Shown: positions 26,960 through 35,647 of the stretch, piece after piece
Layout: each line of letters begins with the position of its first letter
Numbering within the stretch: the first letter of the stretch is position 1
Notes under the pieces: model-generated
The model's input: the letters and a program-made list of their open reading frames with translations, nothing else
Told to the model about the DNA's origin: nothing
Databases searched by the model: none
Assembly (NCBI RefSeq): GCF_003063375.1
Contig: NZ_NERY01000002.1
Location: 310,001 to 374,000, forward strand
Source: Limnohabitans sp. MMS-10A-178
Lineage (GTDB): Bacteria; Pseudomonadota; Gammaproteobacteria; Burkholderiales; Burkholderiaceae_C
DNA: 64,000 nucleotides
Direction: 5' to 3'
Made by a program: the position numbers and the translations under genes

Positions 26960-28147
26960 TCAAGCTTCTTCTAAAAAGCGCTCTACAAGCCGAGTCCAGT
27001 AGGCAGCGCCGTAGGACAAGTTTTGATCGTTGAAATCGTATTTGGGGTTGTGCAACAAAGCGCTGTCGCGACCATTGCCTAGCCTTAAAAAACAACCTGG
27101 TTTGTGCATCAAGTAATAAGCAAAATCTTCGCTGCCCGTGACGGGTCCAAATGGGAAAACCACCTTCTCTTCCCCAACCAATTCAATGGCCACTTGACGC
27201 GCAAATTCAGTTTCGGGAACCGAGTTAATCACAACTGGATAACCGCGCTCATAAATGATTTCAACGTCACCGCCATAGGACTCCACCTGCGAGCGCACCA
27301 AGCTTGTAATTCTCTGCTCTAACAATTCACGCACCTCGGGACTGAAAGAGCGAATGCTGAGTGACAAACTGGCTGAATCGGGAATGACATTGGACACACT
27401 GCCCGCATGGGCGGTGCCAATGGTGACCACGGCGGTTTGCAGGGGATCAATGTTGCGAGACACCACGGATTGCATGGCCATGATCAAGCTGCCCATGATG
27501 ACAACAGGGTCGACCGTCTGGTGCGGACGGGCGGCATGCCCACCCTTGCCCTTGACTTTGATTTTGCAGGTATCGGAGGCAGACATGAAAGGGCCTGTGC
27601 CAAACATGAAAGTGCCAACGTCTACGCCTGGATGGTTGTGAAGGCCAAAAATAGCATCACAAGGGAAACGTTCAAACAAGCCGTCGGCAATCATTTGTTG
27701 TGCGCCACTGTTTTTACCGGCCTCTTCTGCCGGTTGAAAAACCAAGTGCACGGTGCCCTTGAATTGACGCGTTTTGGCCAATTGCTGAGCAGCGCCCAAC
27801 AACATGGTCGTGTGGCCATCGTGACCACAAGCATGCATGGTGCCGGTGTGTTCACTGGCATAGGGCTTTTGCGTCTCCTCCTGTATGGGGAGCGCGTCCA
27901 TGTCTGCACGCAATGCAATCCCTTTGCCCTCACCATTTTTTAAAGTGGCCACCAAGCCATGGCCGCCAACATTGCGAGTGACGTCATAACCCCAAGCCTG
28001 GAGCTTGTCAGCCACCCACTGTGCCGTTGATTTTTCTTGAAATGAAAGTTCAGGGTATCTGTGCAAATGGCGCCTGGCTTCACTCAAGGACTCTTGGGCA
28101 TCAAGCAGATCTGTCAATTTACAAAAACAATCGTAACGAGCGTTCAT
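26960..28147 (-). CDS. M20 amidohydrolase (hippurate hydrolase / N-acyl-amino acid type)
   Basis: A 395-residue metal-dependent amidohydrolase of the M20D group. It has the sequence LRADMDALPIQEE, the ligand motif HACGHDGHTTMLLGAAQ (Cys-Gly-His-Asp-x-His), and FQPAEEAGKNSGAQ with the glutamate pair, followed by the lid domain and GSEDFAYYL near residue 350. Relatives cleave N-acyl amino acids or activate auxin conjugates. It stands within the group of peptide/acyl-amino-acid genes and could act on a substrate imported by the neighbouring ABC system. Confidence 0.9.
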   Translation of the reverse strand: MNARYDCFCKLTDLLDAQESLSEARRHLHRYPELSFQEKSTAQWVADKLQAWGYDVTRNVGGHGLVATLKNGEGKGIALRADMDALPIQEETQKPYASEHTGTMHACGHDGHTTMLLGAAQQLAKTRQFKGTVHLVFQPAEEAGKNSGAQQMIADGLFERFPCDAIFGLHNHPGVDVGTFMFGTGPFMSASDTCKIKVKGKGGHAARPHQTVDPVVIMGSLIMAMQSVVSRNIDPLQTAVVTIGTAHAGSVSNVIPDSASLSLSIRSFSPEVRELLEQRITSLVRSQVESYGGDVEIIYERGYPVVINSVPETEFARQVAIELVGEEKVVFPFGPVTGSEDFAYYLMHKPGCFLRLGNGRDSALLHNPKYDFNDQNLSYGAAYWTRLVERFLEEA

Positions 28148-28189
28148 GGTGTGTCCTTTGAAACTCTAGTTTGAAACCATTCCACCAGT

Positions 28190-29581
28190 TTAATTGGCAT
28201 GAGGGGTGTTGCCTGCACCCAAATCCCAATAAAGACCAGTCATGACCTGGAGAGCTTCTTTCAAAAGCTCCGGAGGAAGGTGCTCATTGGGAGCATGTTG
28301 AGAGCAGCCAGGATACGAATGGGGCACCCAAATGGTCTTCAAGCCCAACACCTCTGTGAAGATATCGTTTGGCAAGGAGCCCCCTAAATTAGGCAAAATA
28401 GCAGGCGTTTTGTGGGTGGTCTGTTGTAATGAATTGGCGGCCCATGTCACCCAAGCATCGTCTGGGTCAATGCGTGTTGCTTTGAAAATTTCATCGCGCG
28501 CTGCCGTAATTTGCACATAAGAAAAACCATGCTGGTCTAAATGCCTGCGCAAAGCATCCAATATGTCTGTGCTGTCGATGCCCACCACAAACCGCAACTG
28601 GCACGTGGCTTTGGCTCTGGGCGGAATGGCGTTCACAGGATTGTCAGGGTTGCCAGTTTTGAAGGCCAACACTTCGAACGAACACCAGCCAAAGACGCGC
28701 TCGGCTGGACTCAGGCCTGGTTGCCCCCAATCAGGCTCAATTTGAGGGCCATTGGCGCCGCCATCGACTTCGCAGTCAGCCAATACGCGCCTCACCGCAT
28801 CGGGCAATGACTTTGGCTTCCATTCGGGCACCAAGATCTCACCATGGTCTGTGACCAAACAGGCTATGGCATGGGCCAGTTGGATGCCTGGGTTGGAGAT
28901 CAGTCCGCCCCAATTGCCCGAGTGATGAGCACCCGATCTGGCATCGATGCTGAGGTCAAAATTGATACAACCGCGCGATCCCAAGAAGATAGTGGGTCGG
29001 TCTGCTCTAAGCCGAGGCCCATCGGACGCCACCAACAAGTCTGCTTTAAGTAAATCTGCATACTCCGCGCAGACGTCTCTCAAACCGGGAGAACCTGTTT
29101 CTTCGCCCATTTCAATGATGAATTTGGCATTGAAGCCCAAGCAACCCCGCTCAGCCAGCACGCAGGCCATCGCCTTTAAATTAACAGAATGCTGGCCCTT
29201 GTTATCTGCAATGCCACGGCCATACCAGCGCCCTTCTAAATCAGTCAAGGTCCAAGGTGAAACACCTTCTCGCCATTCAGACTCTAGCCCGCGAATGACA
29301 TCACCATGGCCATAGCCCAAAACGGTTGGCAAAGCTTGGTCTTCCAAGCGCTCGGCATACAAAAATGGCGCTTTTGCTTTTGGGTGTTCAATGAGGCGAC
29401 ACTCAAAACCCATGTCTAGCAAAGCGGGCTGGAGTTCCTCAGTTAAATAAGCCAGAAGTTCGGCAGATCTGGCTGGATTTTGGCTCTCCGTGGGCCTAGA
29501 AATTCTTTTCTGAAGAGTTGAACGAAAGGAACCATTGTCAAATTCTTCGGACGCTCGATCGATGGCAGCTTGTCTGGTCAT
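28190..29581 (-). CDS. M20 family metallopeptidase
   Basis: A 463-residue protein of the M20A/carnosinase-like group. Motifs: GYGHGDVI (first metal ligand), GRGIADNKGQHSVNL, EMGEETGSPGLRDV (general base and ligand glutamates), and LGSRGCINFDLS. ATG 29581 is used, because the frame upstream is opened only by a TTG two codons earlier. It lies 42 bases upstream of the M20D gene on the same strand. Likely substrates are small peptides; exact specificity unknown. Confidence 0.9.
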   Translation of the reverse strand: MTRQAAIDRASEEFDNGSFRSTLQKRISRPTESQNPARSAELLAYLTEELQPALLDMGFECRLIEHPKAKAPFLYAERLEDQALPTVLGYGHGDVIRGLESEWREGVSPWTLTDLEGRWYGRGIADNKGQHSVNLKAMACVLAERGCLGFNAKFIIEMGEETGSPGLRDVCAEYADLLKADLLVASDGPRLRADRPTIFLGSRGCINFDLSIDARSGAHHSGNWGGLISNPGIQLAHAIACLVTDHGEILVPEWKPKSLPDAVRRVLADCEVDGGANGPQIEPDWGQPGLSPAERVFGWCSFEVLAFKTGNPDNPVNAIPPRAKATCQLRFVVGIDSTDILDALRRHLDQHGFSYVQITAARDEIFKATRIDPDDAWVTWAANSLQQTTHKTPAILPNLGGSLPNDIFTEVLGLKTIWVPHSYPGCSQHAPNEHLPPELLKEALQVMTGLYWDLGAGNTPHAN

Positions 29582-29711
29582 TTTCAAGATGTTTTTAGAA
29601 AATGTCAGACTAACCCAAAATGCCTATCTTGGTGCGATAAAACTGTACAAACATGCAATGGCTGAAGCAAAATAGGCACAGATTTCACACCAAAACCATT
29701 TCAATTCAAAC

Positions 29712-29752
29712 AACATATTGCTTAAAAACCTATAGTTGACAAACAATATGTT
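29712..29752. promoter_or_regulatory. inverted repeat upstream of the cupin gene
   Basis: AACATATTG (29712-29720) and CAATATGTT (29744-29752) form a perfect nine-base dyad with a 23-base spacer. The spacer contains TATAGT (29731-29736), which could be a -10 box, and TTGACA (29736-29741). The geometry suggests a dimeric repressor or activator site over the cupin promoter. Confidence 0.4.
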
Positions 29753-29770
29753 AAATAACAGGTAGTTGCC

Positions 29771-30270
29771 ATGACAAACCATCATCATTCAGACTCAGAC
29801 AAAGCAGAAACAGCTGCATGGAAACACGACGGCGTGCGTGTGGTGCCTGGCAATCAATTGGACGGGAATGTTCCCTCTACCCCAGGCATGGACAGAAAAG
29901 CGGCAATCAACTTTGCCAGGGTTGGCGCAGAAAAGCTCTGGGCTGGCACCGTCACCATTCAGCCAATGCCAAAACGGGTGCTCACAATCATGGCCCACTA
30001 GAAAGCGTGATTTATGTGATCAAGGGACGCGCCCGCATGCGATGGGGTGATCGTTTGGAGTTCACTGCCGAAGCAGGCCCCGGCGATTTCATTTATGTGC
30101 CACCCTTTGTGCCTCATCAAGAAATCAACGCCAGCCCTACAGAAGTATTGGAATGCGTGCTGTGCAGGAGTGACGGACAGGCAGTCTCGGTCAACCTCGA
30201 CATTGAGCCTATCGAAAAACCTGAGCAGGTGCTGTGGATTGACCCCACCCATCCACACGGCGGGGTTTAA
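29771..30270 (+). pseudogene. cupin-domain protein with a one-base frameshift
   Basis: The first frame starts at ATG 29771 (MTNHHHSDSDKAETAAWKHD) and runs to a stop at 29999-30001. The conserved cupin core continues in another frame: GAHNHGPLESVIYVIKGRAR, WGDRLEFTAEAGPGDFIYVP and FVPHQEINASPTEVLECVLC, ending at 30270. Removing the shift by adding one base near 29964 (after ACCATTCAGCC) joins both parts into a ~166-residue cupin with the HNH...E metal motif intact. It is either a recent inactivation or a sequence error. Function is not known. Confidence 0.85.
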
Positions 30271-30276
30271 TCAAAA

Positions 30277-31257
30277 TCAGTCGATCTTGGCGCCAGAATC
30301 TTTCACAATTTTGGCCCAACGCACCAAATCAGTTCTCACAATTTGTGCAAGCTGATCGGATGTGCCTTTGAAGGGCTCGCAACCTAAGGTCGCCAAACGA
30401 TCTTGAACTTCCTTGGCATCTAGCACCTTGGCCAAATCATTCTGAATTTGAACCAAAATGTTTTTCGGTGTGCCAGTTGGGGCAAACATGCCATACCAAG
30501 GGGTTGCACCAAAACCAGGCACGGTCTCTCCAATGGTGGGCGAATCTGGCAAGGCCGCAAGGCGTTTTTCATTCACAACACCCAATACTTTGAGCTTGCC
30601 AGATCGAATCAAGGCAATGGAGGATGGCATGCTTTGAACCGACAAAGGAACCTGCCCACCCGCAACATCGGTGGCGGCTGCGGCGGCGGCTTTGTAAGGA
30701 ATGTGCTGCAGCTGAATATCGGTAGCCTTTTGGAGCATTTCACCAATCAGATGGTTCAATGTGCCGTTGCCTGCAGAGGCGATGGACAAAGAACCAGGCT
30801 TCGATTTGGCCAAGGCAATGAGCTCAGCCACATTGTTGGCTGGCACACTGGGGTTGGCCACCAAAACATAACCTGCTTTGGCCAAGGGTGCGATGGGGTC
30901 AAAATCTTTAATGGGATCGAATCCAGTTTTGGCGTACAAAGAAGGATTGATCACTTGCGCGCTGTCTGCGTTCACCAACAGGGTGTAACCGTCATTTTTG
31001 GCTTTGGCGGCAAATGCTGTGCCAACATTGCCGCCTGCACCTGGCCGATTTTCAACCAGCACCGTTTGACCCCATAGTTCCGATAGCTTTTGCGCAATGA
31101 CGCGAGCAATGGCGTCATTGGCACCACCAGCCGCTTGAGGCACCACTACAGTGACCGGTCTAGAAGGAAATTTGTCTTGCGCAATGGCTTGTGCTGTGAA
31201 AGACATACCCAAACTCAATAGCGTCATTTTCAAAATTGCGGATCTGCGATCAGTCAT
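30277..31257 (-). CDS. Bug family (tripartite tricarboxylate) substrate-binding protein
   Basis: Periplasmic receptor of 326 residues. The signal peptide ends SFTAQAIAQDKFPSRPV; the Bug signatures are VTVVVPQAAGGANDAIAR, VLVENRPGAGGNVGTAF and the second-lobe GYTLLVNADS. These receptors bind carboxylates and other small organics for TctAB-type transporters, but no tctA/tctB are nearby. ATG 31257 is preferred to a TTG two codons upstream. It is convergent with the frameshifted cupin gene. Confidence 0.92.
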   Translation of the reverse strand: MTDRRSAILKMTLLSLGMSFTAQAIAQDKFPSRPVTVVVPQAAGGANDAIARVIAQKLSELWGQTVLVENRPGAGGNVGTAFAAKAKNDGYTLLVNADSAQVINPSLYAKTGFDPIKDFDPIAPLAKAGYVLVANPSVPANNVAELIALAKSKPGSLSIASAGNGTLNHLIGEMLQKATDIQLQHIPYKAAAAAATDVAGGQVPLSVQSMPSSIALIRSGKLKVLGVVNEKRLAALPDSPTIGETVPGFGATPWYGMFAPTGTPKNILVQIQNDLAKVLDAKEVQDRLATLGCEPFKGTSDQLAQIVRTDLVRWAKIVKDSGAKID

Positions 31258-31465
31258 GGCCAACCTTTAAAAATTTAAAACATTCACATTGTTCCTAGAA
31301 ATCAAAACTTCTCCAAGTCGGGTTTGCCATAATCAAGCCAGACAACACTTTCTATGAGATCTTTCGCGCAAAGAGCGCTGACCACTACATGACCACGCCA
31401 TTGCTCACCACTCCCCAACTCACCAACCTTTTACAAGGCCTGAAAATCAGCACGAAGGGTCTTTT

Positions 31466-32542
31466 GTGAGTGTGAATCCAGTGAGCGCCAAAGAAGCCAT
31501 GGAGCGGATGTCCATTCCCATGGGCCAATCTGGTGGCTACAGTGCCATCATTGACGCCAGAAGTGAAGATGAATATGCCCTAGATCATTTGCCAGGGTCA
31601 GTCAATTGGCCTTCTTTGAACAACGAAGAACGCATTGTCATTGGCACACTTTACAAACAAGTAGGCCCTTTCGAGGCCAAGAAAAAAGGCGCAGGCTTGG
31701 TGGCCGCCAATATTGCAAAGCACATTCAAAAGCATGTCATTGAAATGCCCAAAGACTGGCAACCCTTGGTCTACTGCTGGCGCGGTGGAAAACGCAGCGG
31801 CTCTTTGGCACTCATCTTGGGACAAATTGGCTTCAAGGTAACCCTCATCGAAGGCGGCTACAAAGCCTTTCGGAGTGAGTTGATCAATGCCATCCCGCCC
31901 CTGGCTGAGCGCCTTCGCTGGCGCGTCATTTGCGGCCCCACAGGCTCTGGAAAAACAAGGCTCTTACATTGCTTGAAAGCTCAAGGAGCGCAGGTTTTGG
32001 ATTTAGAGGGCCTTGCCAATCACCGCAGTTCAGTGCTTGGATTCATTCCAGGTGAGCCCCAGCCTAGCCAGAAAAACTTTGACACTCTCCTATGGGACGC
32101 CTTGCGACAAATGGACAGCTCAAAGCCTGTTTATGTCGAATCGGAAAGTCGGAAAGTCGGAAATTTGGCCATCCCTGAGTCTTTGATCTTGGCTATCCGT
32201 TCGGGAAAGTGCTATCAACTTGAGCTCTCGGACGAGGAACGGGTTAAGCTCTTGCTAGAAGACTACGATTTTTTTGTCAAAGATCCTGAGCTTTTCTCTA
32301 GGCGTCTAGATGCACTGGTGCCTATTCGCGGCAAGCAAGTTGTTGAGGCTTGGCAAAATCAAATTCAAAATGATCAAATTGATTTGGTGGTCAAAGATCT
32401 TCTCACACTGCACTACGATCCAAGCTATTTTGCTTCGATGAAGCGAAACTTTGAACACATACAAAGTGCTCAAACACTTCATGCAAAAAACAGAACACAT
32501 GAATGCCTTACTTTGATGGCGCAAGAAATTCTTGGTTCATGA
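31466..32542 (+). CDS. mnmH: tRNA 2-selenouridine synthase (rhodanese/P-loop)
   Basis: A 358-residue enzyme also called SelU or YbbB. It replaces sulfur of 2-thiouridine 34 in tRNA-Lys/Glu/Gln by selenium, through a geranylated intermediate. An N-terminal rhodanese domain (IIDARSEDEYALDHLPGSVN) bears the essential cysteine C104 in VYCWRGGKRSGS, and a P-loop GPTGSGKT begins at residue 157. The start is GTG 31466; no better ATG precedes it. No selD gene, the selenophosphate donor, is in the window. Confidence 0.9.
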   Translation: MSVNPVSAKEAMERMSIPMGQSGGYSAIIDARSEDEYALDHLPGSVNWPSLNNEERIVIGTLYKQVGPFEAKKKGAGLVAANIAKHIQKHVIEMPKDWQPLVYCWRGGKRSGSLALILGQIGFKVTLIEGGYKAFRSELINAIPPLAERLRWRVICGPTGSGKTRLLHCLKAQGAQVLDLEGLANHRSSVLGFIPGEPQPSQKNFDTLLWDALRQMDSSKPVYVESESRKVGNLAIPESLILAIRSGKCYQLELSDEERVKLLLEDYDFFVKDPELFSRRLDALVPIRGKQVVEAWQNQIQNDQIDLVVKDLLTLHYDPSYFASMKRNFEHIQSAQTLHAKNRTHECLTLMAQEILGS

Positions 32543-32658
32543 CCTGTTCCATGCACCAGCAAATTCAAGCTATCGGCATTTCTCCTAACAAGTAGGCGAG
32601 AGATTTTCTCAAGCATTTCTTCGGATAATCTCGCCTGATTCATTGAAAATTCTTCAAA

Positions 32659-33849
32659 ATGCCACACCAACCAGCCTCCTCTGCTCTGTCCAGATTTCGA
32701 GTGATTGACCTCACACAAGTCAGAGCTGGCCCCACAGCATGCCGCCAATTGGCCGACTGGGGCGCCGATGTCGTTCAAGTTCAAATGCCAGAGCACATGC
32801 GCGGCGACGATACTTTGGGCGGCCAAGAGGGTTCTGACTACCAATACACCCACAGAAACAAGCGCTCGATCACCCTCAACTTGAAAGAGCCAGAAGGTAT
32901 TCAACTGCTGAAAAAGCTCATCGACCAAGCCGATGTGGTGGTTGAAAACTTCAGGCCCGATGTGAAGTTTCGTTTGGGCATTGACTATGAGAGTTTGAAA
33001 GTCAGCAATCCTGGATTGGTCTATGCCAGCATTTCGGGCTTTGGACAAACTGGTCCTTTGGCCAACAGGCCAGGGTTCGATCAGATTGCACAAGGCATGG
33101 GCGGCTTGATGTCTGTCACAGGAATGGCAGAGCAAGGCCCTATGCGCGTTGGCATCCCTATTGCCGACTTGTGTGCAGGCATCTTTGCAGCCCAAGGCAT
33201 TTTGGTCGCTTTGCTTGAGCGAGAAAAGTCAGGCCAAGGACAATGGCTTCACACATCTTTGTTGGAGTCCATGGTTTACATGATGGACTTTCAAACTTCC
33301 AGATGGCTCATTGACCAAGAAGTAGCCACCCAAGCCGGCAACTTTCATCCCACCAGCATTCCCACTGGCGTCTACAAAGCGCGCGACGGCTACATGAACA
33401 TCGCAGTCTTTGGCTCAAAAATTTGGGAACGTTTTTGCGACATTTTGGAAGCGCCTCAGTGGGTCACAGATCCGCGTTATCACGACAAGCCCAGTCGTTC
33501 CGTGAACCGAGACGCATTGAATCAAGAAATCAATGAGCGCTTGGCGAAAAAAGATTGTTCCTATTGGATCGAAAAGCTGAACGAAGGAGGCGTGGCTTGC
33601 GGTTTGATCAACAGCATGGACCAAGTGTTTGAAGAACCTCAAATTAAACATCTGAACATGGTCAAAGATGTGGTGTCAGTCCACCAAGGACCTCAGCGCA
33701 TGGTTGGGCAGCCGGTGCAGCTTGAACGAACACCCAGCAGCATTGCACGCGCCGCACCACGACGTGGTGAGCACACAGAAGAAATACTCAAAGAAATTGG
33801 CGTGCAAGCTGAGGACTTACCGCGCCTCAAATCGACTGGAGTTTATTGA
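32659..33849 (+). CDS. CaiB/BaiF family CoA-transferase
   Basis: Class III CoA-transferase of 396 residues. The catalytic aspartate region is seen in ADLCAGIFAAQGILVALLER, and the fold markers LKEPEGIQLLKKLI, ADVVVENFRPDV and YASISGFGQTGP are present. Such enzymes move CoA between carboxylic acids (formyl-, succinyl-, carnitinyl-CoA types). It is the first gene of an operon with an enoyl-CoA hydratase, an MDR oxidoreductase and a Bug receptor. A role in catabolism of an imported organic acid is inferred; the substrate is unknown. Confidence 0.9.
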   Translation: MPHQPASSALSRFRVIDLTQVRAGPTACRQLADWGADVVQVQMPEHMRGDDTLGGQEGSDYQYTHRNKRSITLNLKEPEGIQLLKKLIDQADVVVENFRPDVKFRLGIDYESLKVSNPGLVYASISGFGQTGPLANRPGFDQIAQGMGGLMSVTGMAEQGPMRVGIPIADLCAGIFAAQGILVALLEREKSGQGQWLHTSLLESMVYMMDFQTSRWLIDQEVATQAGNFHPTSIPTGVYKARDGYMNIAVFGSKIWERFCDILEAPQWVTDPRYHDKPSRSVNRDALNQEINERLAKKDCSYWIEKLNEGGVACGLINSMDQVFEEPQIKHLNMVKDVVSVHQGPQRMVGQPVQLERTPSSIARAAPRRGEHTEEILKEIGVQAEDLPRLKSTGVY

Positions 33850-34658
33850 TGAGCGACTTTGTCTATCTTTCCCCCACCGACCGTGTTGAAACATGGTTAG
33901 ATCAAACCACCCTGCACATTCGATTCAACAATGTGGCGCGGCACAACGCTTTGTCGGTCGACATGTGGGAGGCTGTTCCAGTGCTTTTATCGCAGGCTGA
34001 ACAAGACATGCGTGTGCGCTTGGTTGTTTTTTCAGGAGCAGGCGAAAAAGCCTTTGTTTCAGGCGCAGACATTTCTCAGTTTGAAGACATGAGAGCGGCC
34101 AAAGAAGCCGTCACCCGCTACGAGCAGATGGCCGAAACAGCTCTCATGAGTATTTACAATTTTCCAAAACCCACACTGGCTTGTATCCGAGGTTATTGCA
34201 TTGGCGGAGGCGTCAATGTGGCCATCAGTTGCGATATGCGCATTGCGGCCAGTGATGCTGTTTTTTCAGTGCCAGCGGCCAAACTTGGCCTAGGCTATCG
34301 CTATTCCGCCATGAAGAATTTGGTGGATTTAATCGGCCCGGGCGCGGCCAAAGATCTGTTTTTCACGGCAAGGCGATTAGACGCCCAAGAAGCTCTTCAA
34401 TTGGGCTTGATCAGTCGGGTGTGTGAAACAGAAAAATTGCCAGCGTTGTTGTCCGAATACACCTCGGCCTTGGCTGCCAATGCGCCAATCACCATCGCAG
34501 CCGCCAAAGCCATTACCAAAGAAATTCTGAAACCTTCTCCAGAATTGGACATGGCGCTTTGTCAACAACTCATTCGCAACTGTTTTGAATCTGCCGATTA
34601 CGCCGAGGGTCGAAAAGCCTTCATGGAAAAACGCAAACCTATTTTCAAAGGCATCTGA
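33849..34658 (+). CDS. enoyl-CoA hydratase/isomerase family protein
   Basis: Crotonase-fold enzyme of 269 residues. Oxyanion-hole regions are present: FVSGADISQFEDM and ACIRGYCIGGGVNVAISCDM, followed by SVPAAKLGLGYRYSAM and the trimerisation C-terminus. The ATG at 33849 overlaps the CoA-transferase stop (TGATG), so the genes are coupled. The substrate is unknown; it may hydrate the CoA ester made by the preceding transferase. Confidence 0.88.
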   Translation: MSDFVYLSPTDRVETWLDQTTLHIRFNNVARHNALSVDMWEAVPVLLSQAEQDMRVRLVVFSGAGEKAFVSGADISQFEDMRAAKEAVTRYEQMAETALMSIYNFPKPTLACIRGYCIGGGVNVAISCDMRIAASDAVFSVPAAKLGLGYRYSAMKNLVDLIGPGAAKDLFFTARRLDAQEALQLGLISRVCETEKLPALLSEYTSALAANAPITIAAAKAITKEILKPSPELDMALCQQLIRNCFESADYAEGRKAFMEKRKPIFKGI

Positions 34659-34660
34659 AA

Positions 34661-35647
34661 ATGAAATCCTACTGGATGCACATCGACGATGTGCCAAACC
34701 CCATCGAATTGCGCGACGCTCCCATGCCTGTTGCGGGGCCTACTCAAGCCTTGGTCAAGGTTCATGCTGCAGGCTTGAACCGAGGTGAGTTCATCAAAGG
34801 CCACGGTCTTCATGGCAGCCAAGGGGCCAAGGCCATCGGCATGGAAGCTGCGGGCGAAATCGTGGCTGTGGGCGACAAAGTCAATTCAATGTCCTCCTTC
34901 AAAGTGGGCGATCGGGTCATGGCTCGTTGCGGTGCAAGCTTCTCCGAATACGCACTCATGAACGTCCAAGAAATGATGGCTGTACCAGATTCGCTTTCGT
35001 GGGAACAAGCCGCCAGCATTCCCATTACATTTTTGGTCACCTATGACCTGTTGGTGCAACAAGGCAAACTCAAATCGAACGATTGGCTGCTCATCAATGG
35101 CGTATCTTCTGGCGTGGGCGTTGCCTCATTGCAAATGGGCAAAGTACTTGGTGCCAAAGTCATTGGTACTTCAGGTTCGCAAACCAAACTCAATCAATTG
35201 AAGCCACTTGGTTTGGACTTGGGCATTTGCTCACGATCTGCCGACTTTTACGCAACTGTCATGAGCACCACTGAGGGCAAAGGCGTTCAATTGGTTGTGA
35301 ACACAGTCGGTGGCTCTGTTTTTGAAGAAAGCTTCAAGTGTCTTTCTTTTCAAGGGCGATTAGGCACAGTCGGGTATGTTGACGGTGTCTTGCATGCACC
35401 TTTGGACATTGAAGCTCTTCATGCCAAGAGACTCACCCTGTTTGGTGTCTCCAACAAAATGCGCTCGCCCGATCAGCGAGCTGAACCTGTGCAAGGATTC
35501 ATCAAAGACATCTTGCCTGCATTTGCAGAAGGCAAAATTCACGCGTGCATCGATTCAGTCTTTGAATTCAAAGACTTGGAAGGCGCCAAAGCTCGAATGG
35601 AAAGTAACTCTCACGTTGGAAAAATTGTTTTGAAAGTGATCTCATGA
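34661..35647 (+). CDS. MDR-type NADPH:quinone oxidoreductase-like protein
   Basis: A 328-residue medium-chain dehydrogenase/reductase without the structural zinc cysteines. The cofactor-binding motif LINGVSSGVGVASLQMGKVL follows the substrate domain with GMEAAGEIVAVGDKV. These enzymes reduce quinones or enoyl-type C=C bonds with NADPH. It starts two bases after the hydratase stop and overlaps the downstream receptor gene by 4 bases, so it belongs to the same operon. Confidence 0.88.
   Translation: MKSYWMHIDDVPNPIELRDAPMPVAGPTQALVKVHAAGLNRGEFIKGHGLHGSQGAKAIGMEAAGEIVAVGDKVNSMSSFKVGDRVMARCGASFSEYALMNVQEMMAVPDSLSWEQAASIPITFLVTYDLLVQQGKLKSNDWLLINGVSSGVGVASLQMGKVLGAKVIGTSGSQTKLNQLKPLGLDLGICSRSADFYATVMSTTEGKGVQLVVNTVGGSVFEESFKCLSFQGRLGTVGYVDGVLHAPLDIEALHAKRLTLFGVSNKMRSPDQRAEPVQGFIKDILPAFAEGKIHACIDSVFEFKDLEGAKARMESNSHVGKIVLKVIS

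Noticed and set aside
29955..30001. Programmed frameshifting in the cupin gene
   Set aside because: No slippery heptamer or strong downstream structure is seen at the junction; a plain one-base loss explains it better.
31389..31469. 26-codon frame starting MTTPLLTTPQ upstream of mnmH
   Set aside because: No ribosome site and no recognised similarity; kept only as a weak part of the mnmH finding, not as a gene.
32479..33195. 238-codon minus-strand frame over mnmH end and CoA-transferase start
   Set aside because: The plus strand has a convincing CoA-transferase; no domain or ribosome site is seen for the antisense frame.
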